The position numbers were made by a program, and so were the translations under genes. Under the pieces are notes generated by a model. The model worked only from the letters and a program-made list of their open reading frames with translations, was not told the DNA's origin and made no database searches. Source: Prochlorococcus sp. AG-402-M18 (GTDB lineage: Bacteria > Cyanobacteriota > Cyanobacteriia > PCC-6307 > Cyanobiaceae). Taken from it: DNA of 64,000 nt. Positions 19,960 through 30,139 of this stretch are shown here, one piece after another; position 1 is the stretch's first letter, and the number at the start of each line of letters is the position of its first letter. Location: the NCBI GenBank assembly GCA_003216595.1, contig QCIQ01000004.1:28934-92933 (forward strand), in the 5' to 3' direction.

Positions 19960-21681
19960 TCAACCATTTAGATTGTCAATTGCAGCTGTCAAGGCTTCTT
20001 TTCTTGTACCAATTACATCAACTCCAAATTTAGCAAGTCTATCTTTAACTCTTCCTGTTGCACCAGCAACATATGCTTTTCTAGAGTTGTTTAGCGCTTC
20101 CTGAACCATATCTTCTATTGCTAGAGTTGCAGTAACTCCAAGCCTGGGAACATCGGTTATATCAAGAATTAGAACTTTATAGTTTCTTACAAGCATCATT
20201 CTTTCAGTAATTCCTTTTGCTGCTCCAAAACTAAGTGGCCCTTTTAATCTGAATAGCATTACTTCTCCCGCACAACGATCTAAAAGTGCTTTTTCATCAG
20301 AGGGCAGTTGTGCATTTGCTGCATTGCTATTTGATGCTGAATCAAATGGATTGTCAGCTTCCATTCCCTCCAATTGCGTCTCTGTAATTGAATCGATAGT
20401 GAGCATATTTGCTATGAATACCCCAACTAGTACAGCCCATATCAAGTCCCAGAAAACTGTCATCAAGAGGACTCCGTACATCACACTTGCGGTTTTCAGC
20501 GAAAGTCTATGAGCTCTTAATAAAAATCCCCAATCAATAATATCTAATCCAACTTTTATTAAAATTCCCGCAAGAAGAGCTGTAGGAATCTGAGATGCCA
20601 AAGGACCAGCACCAACTAGAACGAATAGCAGTACAACTGAATGAACCATCCCTGAGATTGGGGTGGAACCACCAGATTTGACATTTATTACTGTTCTCAT
20701 GGTTGCCCCGGCTCCAGGCAAGCCTGTGAAAATACCAGCTACTGCATTTCCAATACCTTGTCCAATGAGTTCTCTATCAGAATTGTGCCTGGTCTGAGAA
20801 ATATTATCTGCTACTAGAGATGTAAGAAGGGAGTCAATAGCTCCAAGAACAGCAAGGACTAGTCCAGCTTTAAGAATTATTGGGAAGAAATTGCCAAGAC
20901 TTGGATCTGGGAGACTTAAAGAAAGACCACCCTCTGGTATTGCTCCTATTCGGTCTATTGAACTATCGCCAAAAAGAACTATTGATAAAGGAGTAACTAT
21001 TAATAATGCTAAAAGAGGAGATGGGACCCATTGACTGATTCTGCGGGGTGTCAGAAACACTATCGCAAGTGTCATTACTGCAACAGCAATTGCAGCCCCA
21101 TTTGGTACGAAATTATTAACTAAAGTTGAAAGAGATTCTAATACTCCTCCTCGAGTTGATATTCCAAGTAAAGGTCCTATTTGGAGAGTAATTATGATGA
21201 CGCCAATTCCAGACATAAAGCCTGAAACGACTGAGTAAGGTACAAGTGTGATGTATTTACCAAGCCTTAGTAGGCCAAATAAAATCTGAAATAATCCTCC
21301 AATGACCACAGCAGCCATTACTAAAGGAAGAATTTCGCCAGCAGATAAATCTCTAGGTACTCCTACAGCCGCCAAGCTAGCAACTACTCCAGCTACTGTT
21401 ACGCTCATCGGACCAGTTGGACCACTTACTTGAGCTGGAGTTCCTCCAAACAATGCGGCTAGAAATCCAACTACGACTGCTCCGTAAAGGCCGTAAATAG
21501 CACCTCCAGGGCCAAGTGCCGCATTACCAAACGCTAAAGCTAGTGGTAGGGCTACAACCGCAGCAGTCAAACCGCCTAATACATCACCTCTAATATTTTT
21601 TAGGTGAAAGCCATTAATTAACGCCAATCGACTCTCCTTACTTGAATTGACTTGAATAAGCCTATCTCTTAAAGGTTCCAT
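19960..21681 (-). CDS. bicA: SulP-family bicarbonate transporter BicA
   Basis: A 573-residue anion transporter with the SulP membrane domain (ALPLALAFGNAALGPGGAIYG and the SGPTGPMSVTVAG block) and a C-terminal cytoplasmic STAS domain (about 450-573). Its placement with sbtA/sbtB points to bicarbonate rather than sulfate as substrate. Cyanobacterial BicA is a low-affinity, high-flux Na+/HCO3- symporter. It is the first gene of the bicA-sbtA-sbtB series. Confidence 0.9.
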   Translation of the reverse strand: MEPLRDRLIQVNSSKESRLALINGFHLKNIRGDVLGGLTAAVVALPLALAFGNAALGPGGAIYGLYGAVVVGFLAALFGGTPAQVSGPTGPMSVTVAGVVASLAAVGVPRDLSAGEILPLVMAAVVIGGLFQILFGLLRLGKYITLVPYSVVSGFMSGIGVIIITLQIGPLLGISTRGGVLESLSTLVNNFVPNGAAIAVAVMTLAIVFLTPRRISQWVPSPLLALLIVTPLSIVLFGDSSIDRIGAIPEGGLSLSLPDPSLGNFFPIILKAGLVLAVLGAIDSLLTSLVADNISQTRHNSDRELIGQGIGNAVAGIFTGLPGAGATMRTVINVKSGGSTPISGMVHSVVLLFVLVGAGPLASQIPTALLAGILIKVGLDIIDWGFLLRAHRLSLKTASVMYGVLLMTVFWDLIWAVLVGVFIANMLTIDSITETQLEGMEADNPFDSASNSNAANAQLPSDEKALLDRCAGEVMLFRLKGPLSFGAAKGITERMMLVRNYKVLILDITDVPRLGVTATLAIEDMVQEALNNSRKAYVAGATGRVKDRLAKFGVDVIGTRKEALTAAIDNLNG

Positions 21682-21762
21682 TAAGTTCTGGGATCTCTAC
21701 TTTTAAATACTTAGTATTGAATAAAAATCATTGAAAAGATTGATTTTTACTAAGAAGGCAGC

Positions 21763-22707
21763 GTGATTTTGATGGTATTAGATGGTTTTAAGGATTATTT
21801 CAAAATCCTTGGTGTTAGTAGAAATGCTACTGATAAAGAAATCAAAAGTGCCTTCAGGAAACTTGCAAGAAAATTTCATCCTGATTTACATCCAAATGAC
21901 GAGGGGGCTGAGTCGGAGTTCAAACAAATAAATGAAGCTTATGAGATTCTTTCAGATGAGGATAAGAAAAAGTCTTATGAACAATTTCTACATTATTGGT
22001 TCAGAAATAGAGATGGAAATTCGAGAGATTTTTCTAGTGAAAATAATGACCAGCGCTTTGATGAATATTTAAACTTTGACGATTTTTTGAATGATTTAAT
22101 TGGAAGATTTAGTGAGGTTGGTAAAGAAATTTACTCAAATATATCTTTAGATAATAATCCTCAAGCATTAAATCTTAATGCTGAATTTAATTTGCAGATT
22201 AGTTTTCTAGAGGCTTTGAATGGAACAAAAAAGAATCTTTTAGTTAATGATGAACGCATCGAGGTGAAAATCCCAAAAGGAATTGAAACAGGATCAAAAA
22301 TACGTATTAAAGATAAGGGTAATATACAGTCCGGGAAAGGGAAAAGAGGAGATTTATTGATTGAAGTCAGTATTAAGTCTCATCCGATTTGGAAAGTTAA
22401 AGGTTTAGATGTGTATGCAGATTTACCTATGTCTTTAGATGAATTAGCTTTGGGAGCAAATATTTCGGTTGCATCCCCTCAAGGAGTCGCATATTTATCA
22501 ATACCTTCTGGAAGTTTACCTGAGCAAAAATTTAGATTAAAAGGTCAAGGATTACAAAACTTAGATACCCAAGGAGATTTGTTTTTTAATCTAAAATTAA
22601 AGTTCCCTGAAAATTGGTCAGATGAGGAATTAAAACTTCTTGAAAAGCTTAGATCTGTTCGAATAGATGAACCTCGTTCGAGTTGGTTCGATCAGGCTAG
22701 GACTTAA
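21763..22707 (+). CDS. J-domain co-chaperone, DnaJ/CbpA type
   Basis: A 314-residue Hsp40. The N-terminal J-domain (about 10-70) carries the HPD tripeptide at 39-41, which stimulates DnaK ATPase. There is no CxxCxGxG zinc finger, so it is the CbpA/DnaJ type II layout, with a C-terminal peptide-binding domain (LNAEFNLQISFLEALNGTKK, then GLDVYADLPMSLDELALGA). The start is GTG 21763, six bases after an AAGG; an in-frame ATG at 21772 is the alternative. It is divergent from bicA. Confidence 0.93.
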   Translation: MILMVLDGFKDYFKILGVSRNATDKEIKSAFRKLARKFHPDLHPNDEGAESEFKQINEAYEILSDEDKKKSYEQFLHYWFRNRDGNSRDFSSENNDQRFDEYLNFDDFLNDLIGRFSEVGKEIYSNISLDNNPQALNLNAEFNLQISFLEALNGTKKNLLVNDERIEVKIPKGIETGSKIRIKDKGNIQSGKGKRGDLLIEVSIKSHPIWKVKGLDVYADLPMSLDELALGANISVASPQGVAYLSIPSGSLPEQKFRLKGQGLQNLDTQGDLFFNLKLKFPENWSDEELKLLEKLRSVRIDEPRSSWFDQART

Positions 22708-22718
22708 AGGAAGTAAAA

Positions 22719-22748
22719 TGTAGTTATCTCTATTGTAGTTATCTCTAT
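22719..22748. repeat. Perfect 15-bp tandem duplication before hemB
   Basis: TGTAGTTATCTCTAT occurs twice head-to-tail between the J-domain gene stop and the hemB start, ending 8 bases before the hemB ATG. It makes up most of this intergenic gap. Confidence 0.95.
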
Positions 22749-22756
22749 TGGTCAAT

Positions 22757-23758
22757 ATGGATCTTACTTATCGGCCCCGTCGTCTTCGTAGAACAGAGTC
22801 TTTAAGAGATATGGTTAGAGAGCATAGTATCTCTGCATCTGACTTTATTTATCCTCTTTTTGTTCATGAAGGTTCAGATATTCAAGAAATACCAGCGATG
22901 CCAGGTGCCTTTCGGTGGTCAATGGATGGCTTGGTTGATGAAGTTAAACGTGCTTGGAATCTAGGTATTAGATGTGTCGTTCTTTTTCCAAAAGTTCCAG
23001 ACGAGTTGAAAACAGAAGATGGAGCTGAATGTTTTAATGAAAAAGGTTTAATACCAAGGGCTATTGAAAGATTGAAAAGAGAGATACCTGAAATGTGTAT
23101 CATGACTGATGTCGCTTTAGACCCTTATTCTTGTGATGGTCATGATGGAATAGTTAGTAATCAAGGAATAATTTTGAATGATGAAACCGTTGATTATTTA
23201 TGTAAACAAGCAGTGGTCCAAGCACAATCTGGAGCAGATTTAATTGGACCTAGTGACATGATGGATGGAAGAGTAGGAGCTATAAGAGAAGCCTTAGATG
23301 ATGAAGGTTTTGAACATGTAGGAATAATTAGTTACACCGCAAAATATTCATCTGCCTATTACGGGCCTTTTAGAGAAGCTTTAGATTCTGCTCCTAGATC
23401 ATTATCAACTAAGCCTATCCCGAAAAATAAAAATACCTATCAGATGGATCCAGCGAATGCTAGAGAAGCAATCACAGAAGCTCAACTTGACGAACAAGAA
23501 GGATCGGACATCCTAATGGTTAAACCTGGTTTGGCTTACTTAGATATTATTTATCGTTTAAGGGAAGAATCAGAATTGCCAATCGCTGCATATAACGTTA
23601 GTGGAGAGTATTCAATGGTCAAAGCTGCTGCTCAAAGAGGTTGGATTGATGAAAAGGCAATAGTTTTAGAAACTTTATTGAGTTTTAAAAGAGCTGGAGC
23701 AAATCTGATCCTTACCTATCATGCGTGTGATGCCGCAGGATGGTTAAAAGAACAATAG
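22757..23758 (+). CDS. hemB: Delta-aminolevulinic acid dehydratase (porphobilinogen synthase)
   Basis: Condenses two aminolevulinate molecules to porphobilinogen for chlorophyll, heme and corrinoids. I chose ATG 22757 (333 residues, MDLTYRPRR); a TTG three codons upstream is in frame. Both active-site lysines are present (YTAKYSSAYYGPFR and MVKPGLAYLD). The metal loop reads DVALDPYSCDGHDG, with Asp where zinc enzymes have Cys, so it is the magnesium-responsive plant/cyanobacterial type. Confidence 0.97.
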   Translation: MDLTYRPRRLRRTESLRDMVREHSISASDFIYPLFVHEGSDIQEIPAMPGAFRWSMDGLVDEVKRAWNLGIRCVVLFPKVPDELKTEDGAECFNEKGLIPRAIERLKREIPEMCIMTDVALDPYSCDGHDGIVSNQGIILNDETVDYLCKQAVVQAQSGADLIGPSDMMDGRVGAIREALDDEGFEHVGIISYTAKYSSAYYGPFREALDSAPRSLSTKPIPKNKNTYQMDPANAREAITEAQLDEQEGSDILMVKPGLAYLDIIYRLREESELPIAAYNVSGEYSMVKAAAQRGWIDEKAIVLETLLSFKRAGANLILTYHACDAAGWLKEQ

Positions 23759-23805
23759 AGTTAATTAAGAAAATTATTAAAAATTTCAATTTTCAATAAA
23801 AAGTA

Positions 23806-24210
23806 ATGCTAGAAAAACAGTCTGACTTCAATATGGAAAGAGTTCATCGGCTCGGCCACGTAGCTATAAGAGTGGATGATGTTGATAGGGCTAAAAGTTT
23901 TTATTTGAGCTTGGGAATGAAGCTTGTTTGGGATGATCCTGATTGGTGTTACCTAGAGACAGGAGAGAATAAAGATGGCCTTGCTTTGCTCGGCCCGGGC
24001 TATAAAGCGGCTGGTCCACATTTTGCATTTCATTTCACTAATAAGGATGACATAGAAAGAATTCATTCTTCTCTAAAAAATCAAGGTGTACAGGTTGGAG
24101 CTTTGCATGATCATCGAGATGGAACTTCTTCTTTTTACTTGAAAGATACAGAAGGTAATTGGTTGGAAATGCTTTATCACCCATCAACAGGAATTCCAAC
24201 AAATCAATAG
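23806..24210 (+). CDS. Glyoxalase I-family protein (lactoylglutathione lyase-like)
   Basis: A 134-residue single-domain vicinal-oxygen-chelate protein. It contains HRLGHVAIRVDDVDRAKSFY, SLGMKLVW and a C-terminal GNWLEMLYH, giving His and Glu ligands in the expected places (HVAIRV His, WLEMLY Glu). Members detoxify methylglyoxal with glutathione, but the superfamily is functionally diverse. The start at 23806 may be replaced by ATG 23833. It sits 16 bp before mutS2 on the same strand. Confidence 0.87.
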   Translation: MLEKQSDFNMERVHRLGHVAIRVDDVDRAKSFYLSLGMKLVWDDPDWCYLETGENKDGLALLGPGYKAAGPHFAFHFTNKDDIERIHSSLKNQGVQVGALHDHRDGTSSFYLKDTEGNWLEMLYHPSTGIPTNQ

Positions 24211-24225
24211 AATTTAGGTAGACGA

Positions 24226-26640
24226 ATGGGATTCACAATAAATCATGATGATTCTGAAAAAACACAAATAATTCTAGAGTCTTTGGAGTTACTTGAATGG
24301 CCAACAGTTTGTAGTCATTTGTCTACATTCGCGGTTACCCAACAAGGTCTTAATAAATGTAAAAGCTTTGATCTGCCATCAGATATATCTCTTAGCCAGG
24401 AGTTATTGTCCCAAACGTTAGAAATTGGATCATTAGATATTTCTCTTGATGGAGGAATATCTTTTGAAGGTGTTCATGATTTGGAAAATATTCTTTTGAT
24501 ATGCTCCAAAGGTGGTGTCGCAATAGGTGAGGATTTATTAAAAGTTGCTGATACTTTAAGAGCTGCTAGAAAATTACGAAAACTAATATTTGATCAATTA
24601 ATACGTCCAATACTTTCTGAATTACTCAAAGATATTGCAACTTTGCCTGATTTACAAAAACTCCTCGAGTTTGGCCTGGATGAAGGTGGGCAAATTGCAG
24701 ATCGTGCTAGTCCAAAACTTTCTGAATTACGACGCCATAGGAATTCATTACGTCTTCAAAGAAAAGATATTCTTCAAGATATGATGAGGAAATATGGTGG
24801 ATTACTTCAAGATAATATTATCTCAGAGAGGTATGGAAGACCTGTTCTAGCATTTAAAGCTGGGACTTCTGATCAGATTAAGGGAATGGTTCATGATAGT
24901 TCAGCTTCAGGAAATACGATCTATATCGAGCCACAAGTTGTCATATCAATAGGGAATCGTTTGGCTAAAATAAATTCTGAAATCTCAGATGAAGAGAGGA
25001 GACTTTTAGCTAATTGGAGTAAAGAGGTTGGGTTTAATGCTGATGTAATAGCTCATTTAGGAGAGATCCTTTTACAGATTGAGTTTGCATTGTCACGAGC
25101 ACGTTACTCTAAATGGCTTAATGGGGTACCAGCAATTCTTGATGAAAAGGAAAATACACTATTTGAGATTAAAGATTTTCGTCATCCTTTATTAGTATGG
25201 AATGATTTCCATGAGAAAAAAAATACAGTAGTTCCAACTAGTTTTGATGTTCCCTCTAATTTAAAAGTTGTTGCAATTACAGGTCCTAATACTGGAGGGA
25301 AAACAGTTGCATTAAAAAGTATTGGTCTAGCAGTTTTAATGGCAAAAGCAGGAATACTTTTACCATGTACTGGCTCACCAAGATTACCCTGGTGTAAAAA
25401 TGTTTTAGCTGATATTGGTGATGAGCAGTCATTGCAGCAAAATTTATCTACATTTAGTGGACATATTCTTCGCATAAGTCGAATACTCGGTGCCATAACT
25501 TATTTGCCTGGTACGACGCTCGTCCTTTTAGATGAAGTTGGAGCAGGAACTGATCCCTCTGAAGGTACAGCTTTGGCTATGGCTCTATTAAAGATAATGG
25601 CGGATAGAGCACGATTAACTATCGCTACTACTCATTTTGGAGAATTAAAAGCACTGAAATATAGTGATTCAAGATTTGAAAATGCCTCAGTTTCTTTTGA
25701 TAGTGAAACAATACAACCAACCTTTCATTTGCAATGGGGAATTCCTGGTAGGAGTAATGCAATTGAGATTTCAAAAAGACTTGGTCTTGATTCGGAAGTG
25801 ATAAAACTTGCTCAAGAGTTTATCAATCCTGCAAGCGTTGATAATGTTAATCAAGTTATTAAAGGCTTAGAAAAACAACGTGAGCGGCAACAATCAGCAG
25901 CTGAAGATGCCGCGGCTTTGTTGGCAAAAACTGAATTATTACATGAAGAATTGCTTGATAGTTGGCAGAAACAACGTCAACAAACGGAGAAGTTTAATGA
26001 ACAAGGAAGGTTTAAACTCGAGTCATCAATTCGAGAAGGTCAAAAAGAAGTTAGACATTTGATTAAACGTTTGCGCGATCAAAATGCTAGTGGTGAAACA
26101 GCAAGAATTGCTGGTAAACGATTACGGCAAATGGAGAAGGGATATCGAAGCGAAAGGCGAATTAAGCATATACAGAGCTGGACTCCTAAGATTGGGGACA
26201 AAGTTAGATTGTCTGCTATTGGTAAAGCAGGGGAAATAATTTCTTTTTCAGAGGATGGAATGCAATTAACGGTTTTATGTGGTGTATTTCGAAGCAAAGT
26301 CAATTTAACCGAAGTAGAAAGTCTTGATGGTCAAAAGGTCGAAATAAATCCAAGTGTGTATGTAAAAACTTCGCAGGTAAGAAAGAATTTATCTTTAGTA
26401 CGTACTAAAAAAAATACCTTAGATGTAAGAGGGTTACGCGTGCATGAAGCCGAGGGGGTAATTGAAGAAAAATTGAGAAATTGTTCCGGAGCTTTATGGG
26501 TTATTCATGGAATTGGTTCTGGAAAACTGAAAAAAGGTTTGAGGAAATGGTTTGATTCACATCCATATATTGAAAAAGTAGCCGATGCTGAACCTCATGA
26601 TGGCGGCCCCGGATGTAGCGTTGTGTGGATGGTTGATTGA
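24226..26640 (+). CDS. mutS2: Endonuclease MutS2
   Basis: An 804-residue MutS-family ATPase without the mismatch-recognition domain. The core helices occupy the first third, Walker A GPNTGGKT is at 353-360, LLDEVGAGTDPSEG is the Walker B/signature region, a long coiled-coil follows, and a C-terminal Smr nuclease domain reads LDVRGLRVHEAE and VIHGIGSGKL. Family members suppress homologous recombination or rescue collided ribosomes. Both have been shown in other bacteria, and the choice here is open. Confidence 0.96.
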   Translation: MGFTINHDDSEKTQIILESLELLEWPTVCSHLSTFAVTQQGLNKCKSFDLPSDISLSQELLSQTLEIGSLDISLDGGISFEGVHDLENILLICSKGGVAIGEDLLKVADTLRAARKLRKLIFDQLIRPILSELLKDIATLPDLQKLLEFGLDEGGQIADRASPKLSELRRHRNSLRLQRKDILQDMMRKYGGLLQDNIISERYGRPVLAFKAGTSDQIKGMVHDSSASGNTIYIEPQVVISIGNRLAKINSEISDEERRLLANWSKEVGFNADVIAHLGEILLQIEFALSRARYSKWLNGVPAILDEKENTLFEIKDFRHPLLVWNDFHEKKNTVVPTSFDVPSNLKVVAITGPNTGGKTVALKSIGLAVLMAKAGILLPCTGSPRLPWCKNVLADIGDEQSLQQNLSTFSGHILRISRILGAITYLPGTTLVLLDEVGAGTDPSEGTALAMALLKIMADRARLTIATTHFGELKALKYSDSRFENASVSFDSETIQPTFHLQWGIPGRSNAIEISKRLGLDSEVIKLAQEFINPASVDNVNQVIKGLEKQRERQQSAAEDAAALLAKTELLHEELLDSWQKQRQQTEKFNEQGRFKLESSIREGQKEVRHLIKRLRDQNASGETARIAGKRLRQMEKGYRSERRIKHIQSWTPKIGDKVRLSAIGKAGEIISFSEDGMQLTVLCGVFRSKVNLTEVESLDGQKVEINPSVYVKTSQVRKNLSLVRTKKNTLDVRGLRVHEAEGVIEEKLRNCSGALWVIHGIGSGKLKKGLRKWFDSHPYIEKVADAEPHDGGPGCSVVWMVD

Positions 26641-26739
26641 ATTTGAGGTGAAAGTTATAAACAGTGTTTTCAGTTCTTTAATTTAGCAAGGATGAATGTA
26701 AGAATTATTATTTAGTTAATTGATTAAAGATATTTCTAA

Positions 26740-27729
<990 letters not shown>

Positions 27730-27806
27730 TTAATTGTTATGAGTGAATCATACCTACTTGTCTTACAGTTGATTTTTGGTCATAACTAAAGAGAATTATT
27801 AAAATT

Positions 27807-27989
27807 ATGGATTTTTACAGTTGTTTTGATGGAAAAGGAGAAATTATTGCTCGCTGCCAGACTGATCAAGATATTAATGTTCTAAAGAAAATGGGTAGAC
27901 CAATCGCTGAAGTACGTCACATGAAAAATGAGGAGGCAGTTGTCTGCTCTTTAACTGGAAGTCCTTCAGATTTTAATATGGATTATTAG
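27807..27989 (+). CDS. Small conserved-looking hypothetical protein (60 aa)
   Basis: I do not recognise this protein. It is short and soluble, with three cysteines (one in SCFDGKG, one in RCQTD, one in VCSLTG) and an EVRHMKNEEAVVCSL segment that looks like a beta hairpin. It has its own 78-bp leader after obg and ends 10 bases before a strong terminator stem, so it looks like a real, discretely ended gene. No function can be offered. Confidence 0.75.
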   Translation: MDFYSCFDGKGEIIARCQTDQDINVLKKMGRPIAEVRHMKNEEAVVCSLTGSPSDFNMDY

Positions 27990-27999
27990 TAGGATCTAA

Positions 28000-28043
28000 T
28001 AAAACAAAAAAAGGGAGGCAACAGCCTCCCTTTTTTTGTTTTA
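28000..28043. terminator. Strong bidirectional terminator between the 60-aa gene and cp12
   Basis: A perfect 20-bp inverted repeat with a 4-base loop. The GC-rich core GGGAGGC/GCCTCCC is flanked by A-runs on one side and T-runs on the other, so it reads as an intrinsic terminator on both strands. It separates two convergent genes. Confidence 0.92.
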
Positions 28044-28062
28044 TTAATTGTTTTTTTGAATA

Positions 28063-28281
28063 TTAATCGTCGTATACCAAGCACTCTGGTTCGTCAGGGT
28101 TGGCGTCGCAGAAAAGTTCCAGAGCATTTGGGTCATGCTTGTCTTCAGGATGATGCTCCTTATATTCCTTGAGAGAATTAAGTTCATCTTCTAAATGATG
28201 GAGCTTGGATTCATTCCCCTGAGCTTTTGCTTCTTGGATCTCGGATTCATCCTTTTTAATATGCTCGTCAATAGTTTTCAT
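28063..28281 (-). CDS. cp12: CP12 protein, minimal form without N-terminal cysteines
   Basis: CP12 bridges GAPDH and phosphoribulokinase and switches the Calvin cycle off in the dark. I chose ATG 28281 (72 residues, MKTIDEH); an open frame continues upstream to 28398 but is unlike the family. The C-terminal redox pair is intact (Cys58 and Cys67 in FCDANPDEPECLVYDD), the part that binds GAPDH. The N-terminal cysteine pair and the AWDxVEEL core seen in typical CP12 are missing; that position reads LHHLEDELNSLKEY. Confidence 0.9.
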   Translation of the reverse strand: MKTIDEHIKKDESEIQEAKAQGNESKLHHLEDELNSLKEYKEHHPEDKHDPNALELFCDANPDEPECLVYDD

Positions 28282-28449
28282 GGCGTCTTTAAAGAGCAGG
28301 ATCGTTTGACTAACACAATAATTATGACGGAGGAATATTGCACGTGGTTTGTAAATTTGGTTGGATTTCCTCACCATTCCCTGACTTAGGGCATACAAAA
28401 ATGATCTTTGTGTGGGTTTTCTCTTTGAATTGATTATTGGTTGATTTAT

Positions 28450-29112
28450 TCAAGTATCGGATACTTTTAGCTTCCTTTGGCTTTCTAAATAATCAAAAAC
28501 GCTTTTATCTCCTATATCAGCTTCAGCTGGCAGGTTGAATTTCCGTATTCCCATTGATAGCAATAACAAGGACGATACAACTAGCGTCGCAAAAGTAAAA
28601 CTTTCATTGGCTAATTCAGTTAAATAGCCAATTAAAGCAATTGGAATAAAAATCGTAATCCCTATTGCCTCAATTCTTCTGAAACAAAAAAACTCTTTGA
28701 AACCTATCCCAGTTAAAGAAGCAAAAAGTGGACCGACAAGTATTATCGATTTTGGATTTTCTTTTAGACCATACATTAGATTTGTTACTCCAAAATGATA
28801 TGAAAGTATCAACAATCCAATACAACCGAGTACCCAGAAAATTGTTAGTGTTTGATGTAAAGGTCTTAAATAGATATGTATCCACTTAAGACTTAAACCT
28901 ATACTTATTGCCATGCATAATAGCCAAATCCATATTTGATTAGATCCATTGACAAACCATTGAGCTATTCCTATTGAAAAGAATAATCCGCAGAAAAGAA
29001 TTGACAATCGGTAAAATAGAACTTCTTTTTTATCATTAGAAGTAACTATGAAATCACCATAGACTCCTTTAATAGGATTTGAGGATGTAAAGTAAGAATT
29101 TTTTTCTTTCAT
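28450..29112 (-). CDS. Integral membrane protein, DUF2301-like
   Basis: A 220-residue protein with about six hydrophobic spans between residues 32 and 190 and a polar C-terminal tail. The GVYGDF start, the conserved segments with GLKENPKSI and the GIGFKEFFCF stretch resemble the uncharacterised cyanobacterial DUF2301 family. The function is unknown. It follows a glutathione-S-transferase-type gene on the same strand with a 9-bp gap, so they are probably co-transcribed. Confidence 0.75.
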   Translation of the reverse strand: MKEKNSYFTSSNPIKGVYGDFIVTSNDKKEVLFYRLSILFCGLFFSIGIAQWFVNGSNQIWIWLLCMAISIGLSLKWIHIYLRPLHQTLTIFWVLGCIGLLILSYHFGVTNLMYGLKENPKSIILVGPLFASLTGIGFKEFFCFRRIEAIGITIFIPIALIGYLTELANESFTFATLVVSSLLLLSMGIRKFNLPAEADIGDKSVFDYLESQRKLKVSDT

Positions 29113-29121
29113 AGTTGATAA

Positions 29122-30096
29122 TTAATTGTTGATAGTTGTTGTAATATCTTCTCCTTTAGGAATAATACCACTTGGATTTAAAGGGAATAAAGCTCCAAAA
29201 TAATCTTTTCTCCAAGTATCAACATCACATGTTTTCTTAATATTGTACATATTGAAAATCCTTTTTCTCCATTTAATTATATTTGGGAAAGATTCAATTG
29301 GTTTATTACTACATTTAAATAGTGGGTAATAAATTGCTTCCCATCTAATAAGGGTAGGGAAAAGTCTTATGTCAGCAATTGAAAGATTTTTTCCACAAAG
29401 CCAAGGACCATTTGATTGAAGATGTTCTTCTATAATATTTAGAGTTGAGAACAAATTCTTAGAAGCTTTTTCATAAGCTTTTTGATTTCTAGCAAATCCA
29501 CATTTATAAACTCCATTATTAATATTTTCTTGAATTAGATTCTGCCAGTTAATTATTTTTTTTTTATATTTGCTTGGGTTAAGATCTATTTCTTGATCGT
29601 ATATAGGCCATTTATTTAATATCTCGACAAGTTCAGCGCTTTCATTGTTTATAAGTCTGAATTTTGATTCCGGCTCCTTACCTGGATCGAAAAGCATTGG
29701 TACTGTTGCTCTCCTAGATTGATAATTTCCGCATTTTTGATAAAGCTCTTGAAGGGTTTTACAACCTTTTATTGGTGGATCTAATCTCCATCTTCCTCCC
29801 TCTTTATCTACTTGAGCAATGTGAAGATTGATCGATTTCTTTAATCCTTTTATCTCGTGAATTATCCATGCTCTATGTGCCCAAGGACAACTTCTTCCAA
29901 TAATTAAACCTGGCATTTGATTTGACGCTCTATTCTTTAAATCCTCCTTGGTCGGGATTTGAATTTGTTGTTGAATATTTATTGGCCTCTTGTAGTTTCC
30001 ATTTGAATCTGATGGTGCAAGACCATTCATTAATATTTTCCATTCTAAACTCCATATTTCTCTTGCAGCTTTTACAAATATTGGTGGTATGGCCAT
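29122..30096 (-). CDS. Glutathione S-transferase, Xi class (glutathionyl-hydroquinone reductase-like)
   Basis: A 324-residue protein with a thioredoxin-fold N-domain whose active-site motif is CPWAHR (in RSCPWAHRAW) and a helical C-domain (GPWLCGKNLSIADIRLFPTLIRW). The CPWAHR motif and the length are those of the ECM4/YqjG Xi class, which reduces glutathionyl-hydroquinones. Whether that is the substrate here is inferred. It is divergent from the aspartoacylase-like gene, 43 bp apart. Confidence 0.87.
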   Translation of the reverse strand: MAIPPIFVKAAREIWSLEWKILMNGLAPSDSNGNYKRPINIQQQIQIPTKEDLKNRASNQMPGLIIGRSCPWAHRAWIIHEIKGLKKSINLHIAQVDKEGGRWRLDPPIKGCKTLQELYQKCGNYQSRRATVPMLFDPGKEPESKFRLINNESAELVEILNKWPIYDQEIDLNPSKYKKKIINWQNLIQENINNGVYKCGFARNQKAYEKASKNLFSTLNIIEEHLQSNGPWLCGKNLSIADIRLFPTLIRWEAIYYPLFKCSNKPIESFPNIIKWRKRIFNMYNIKKTCDVDTWRKDYFGALFPLNPSGIIPKGEDITTTINN

Positions 30097-30139
30097 GAAT
30101 TTCTTTTAAGATTATTTTTATCTATGGGTTTATTGATTA

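Noticed and set aside
28282..28398. 39-residue N-terminal extension of cp12
   Set aside because: It is unlike any CP12, and the internal ATG gives the normal compact protein.
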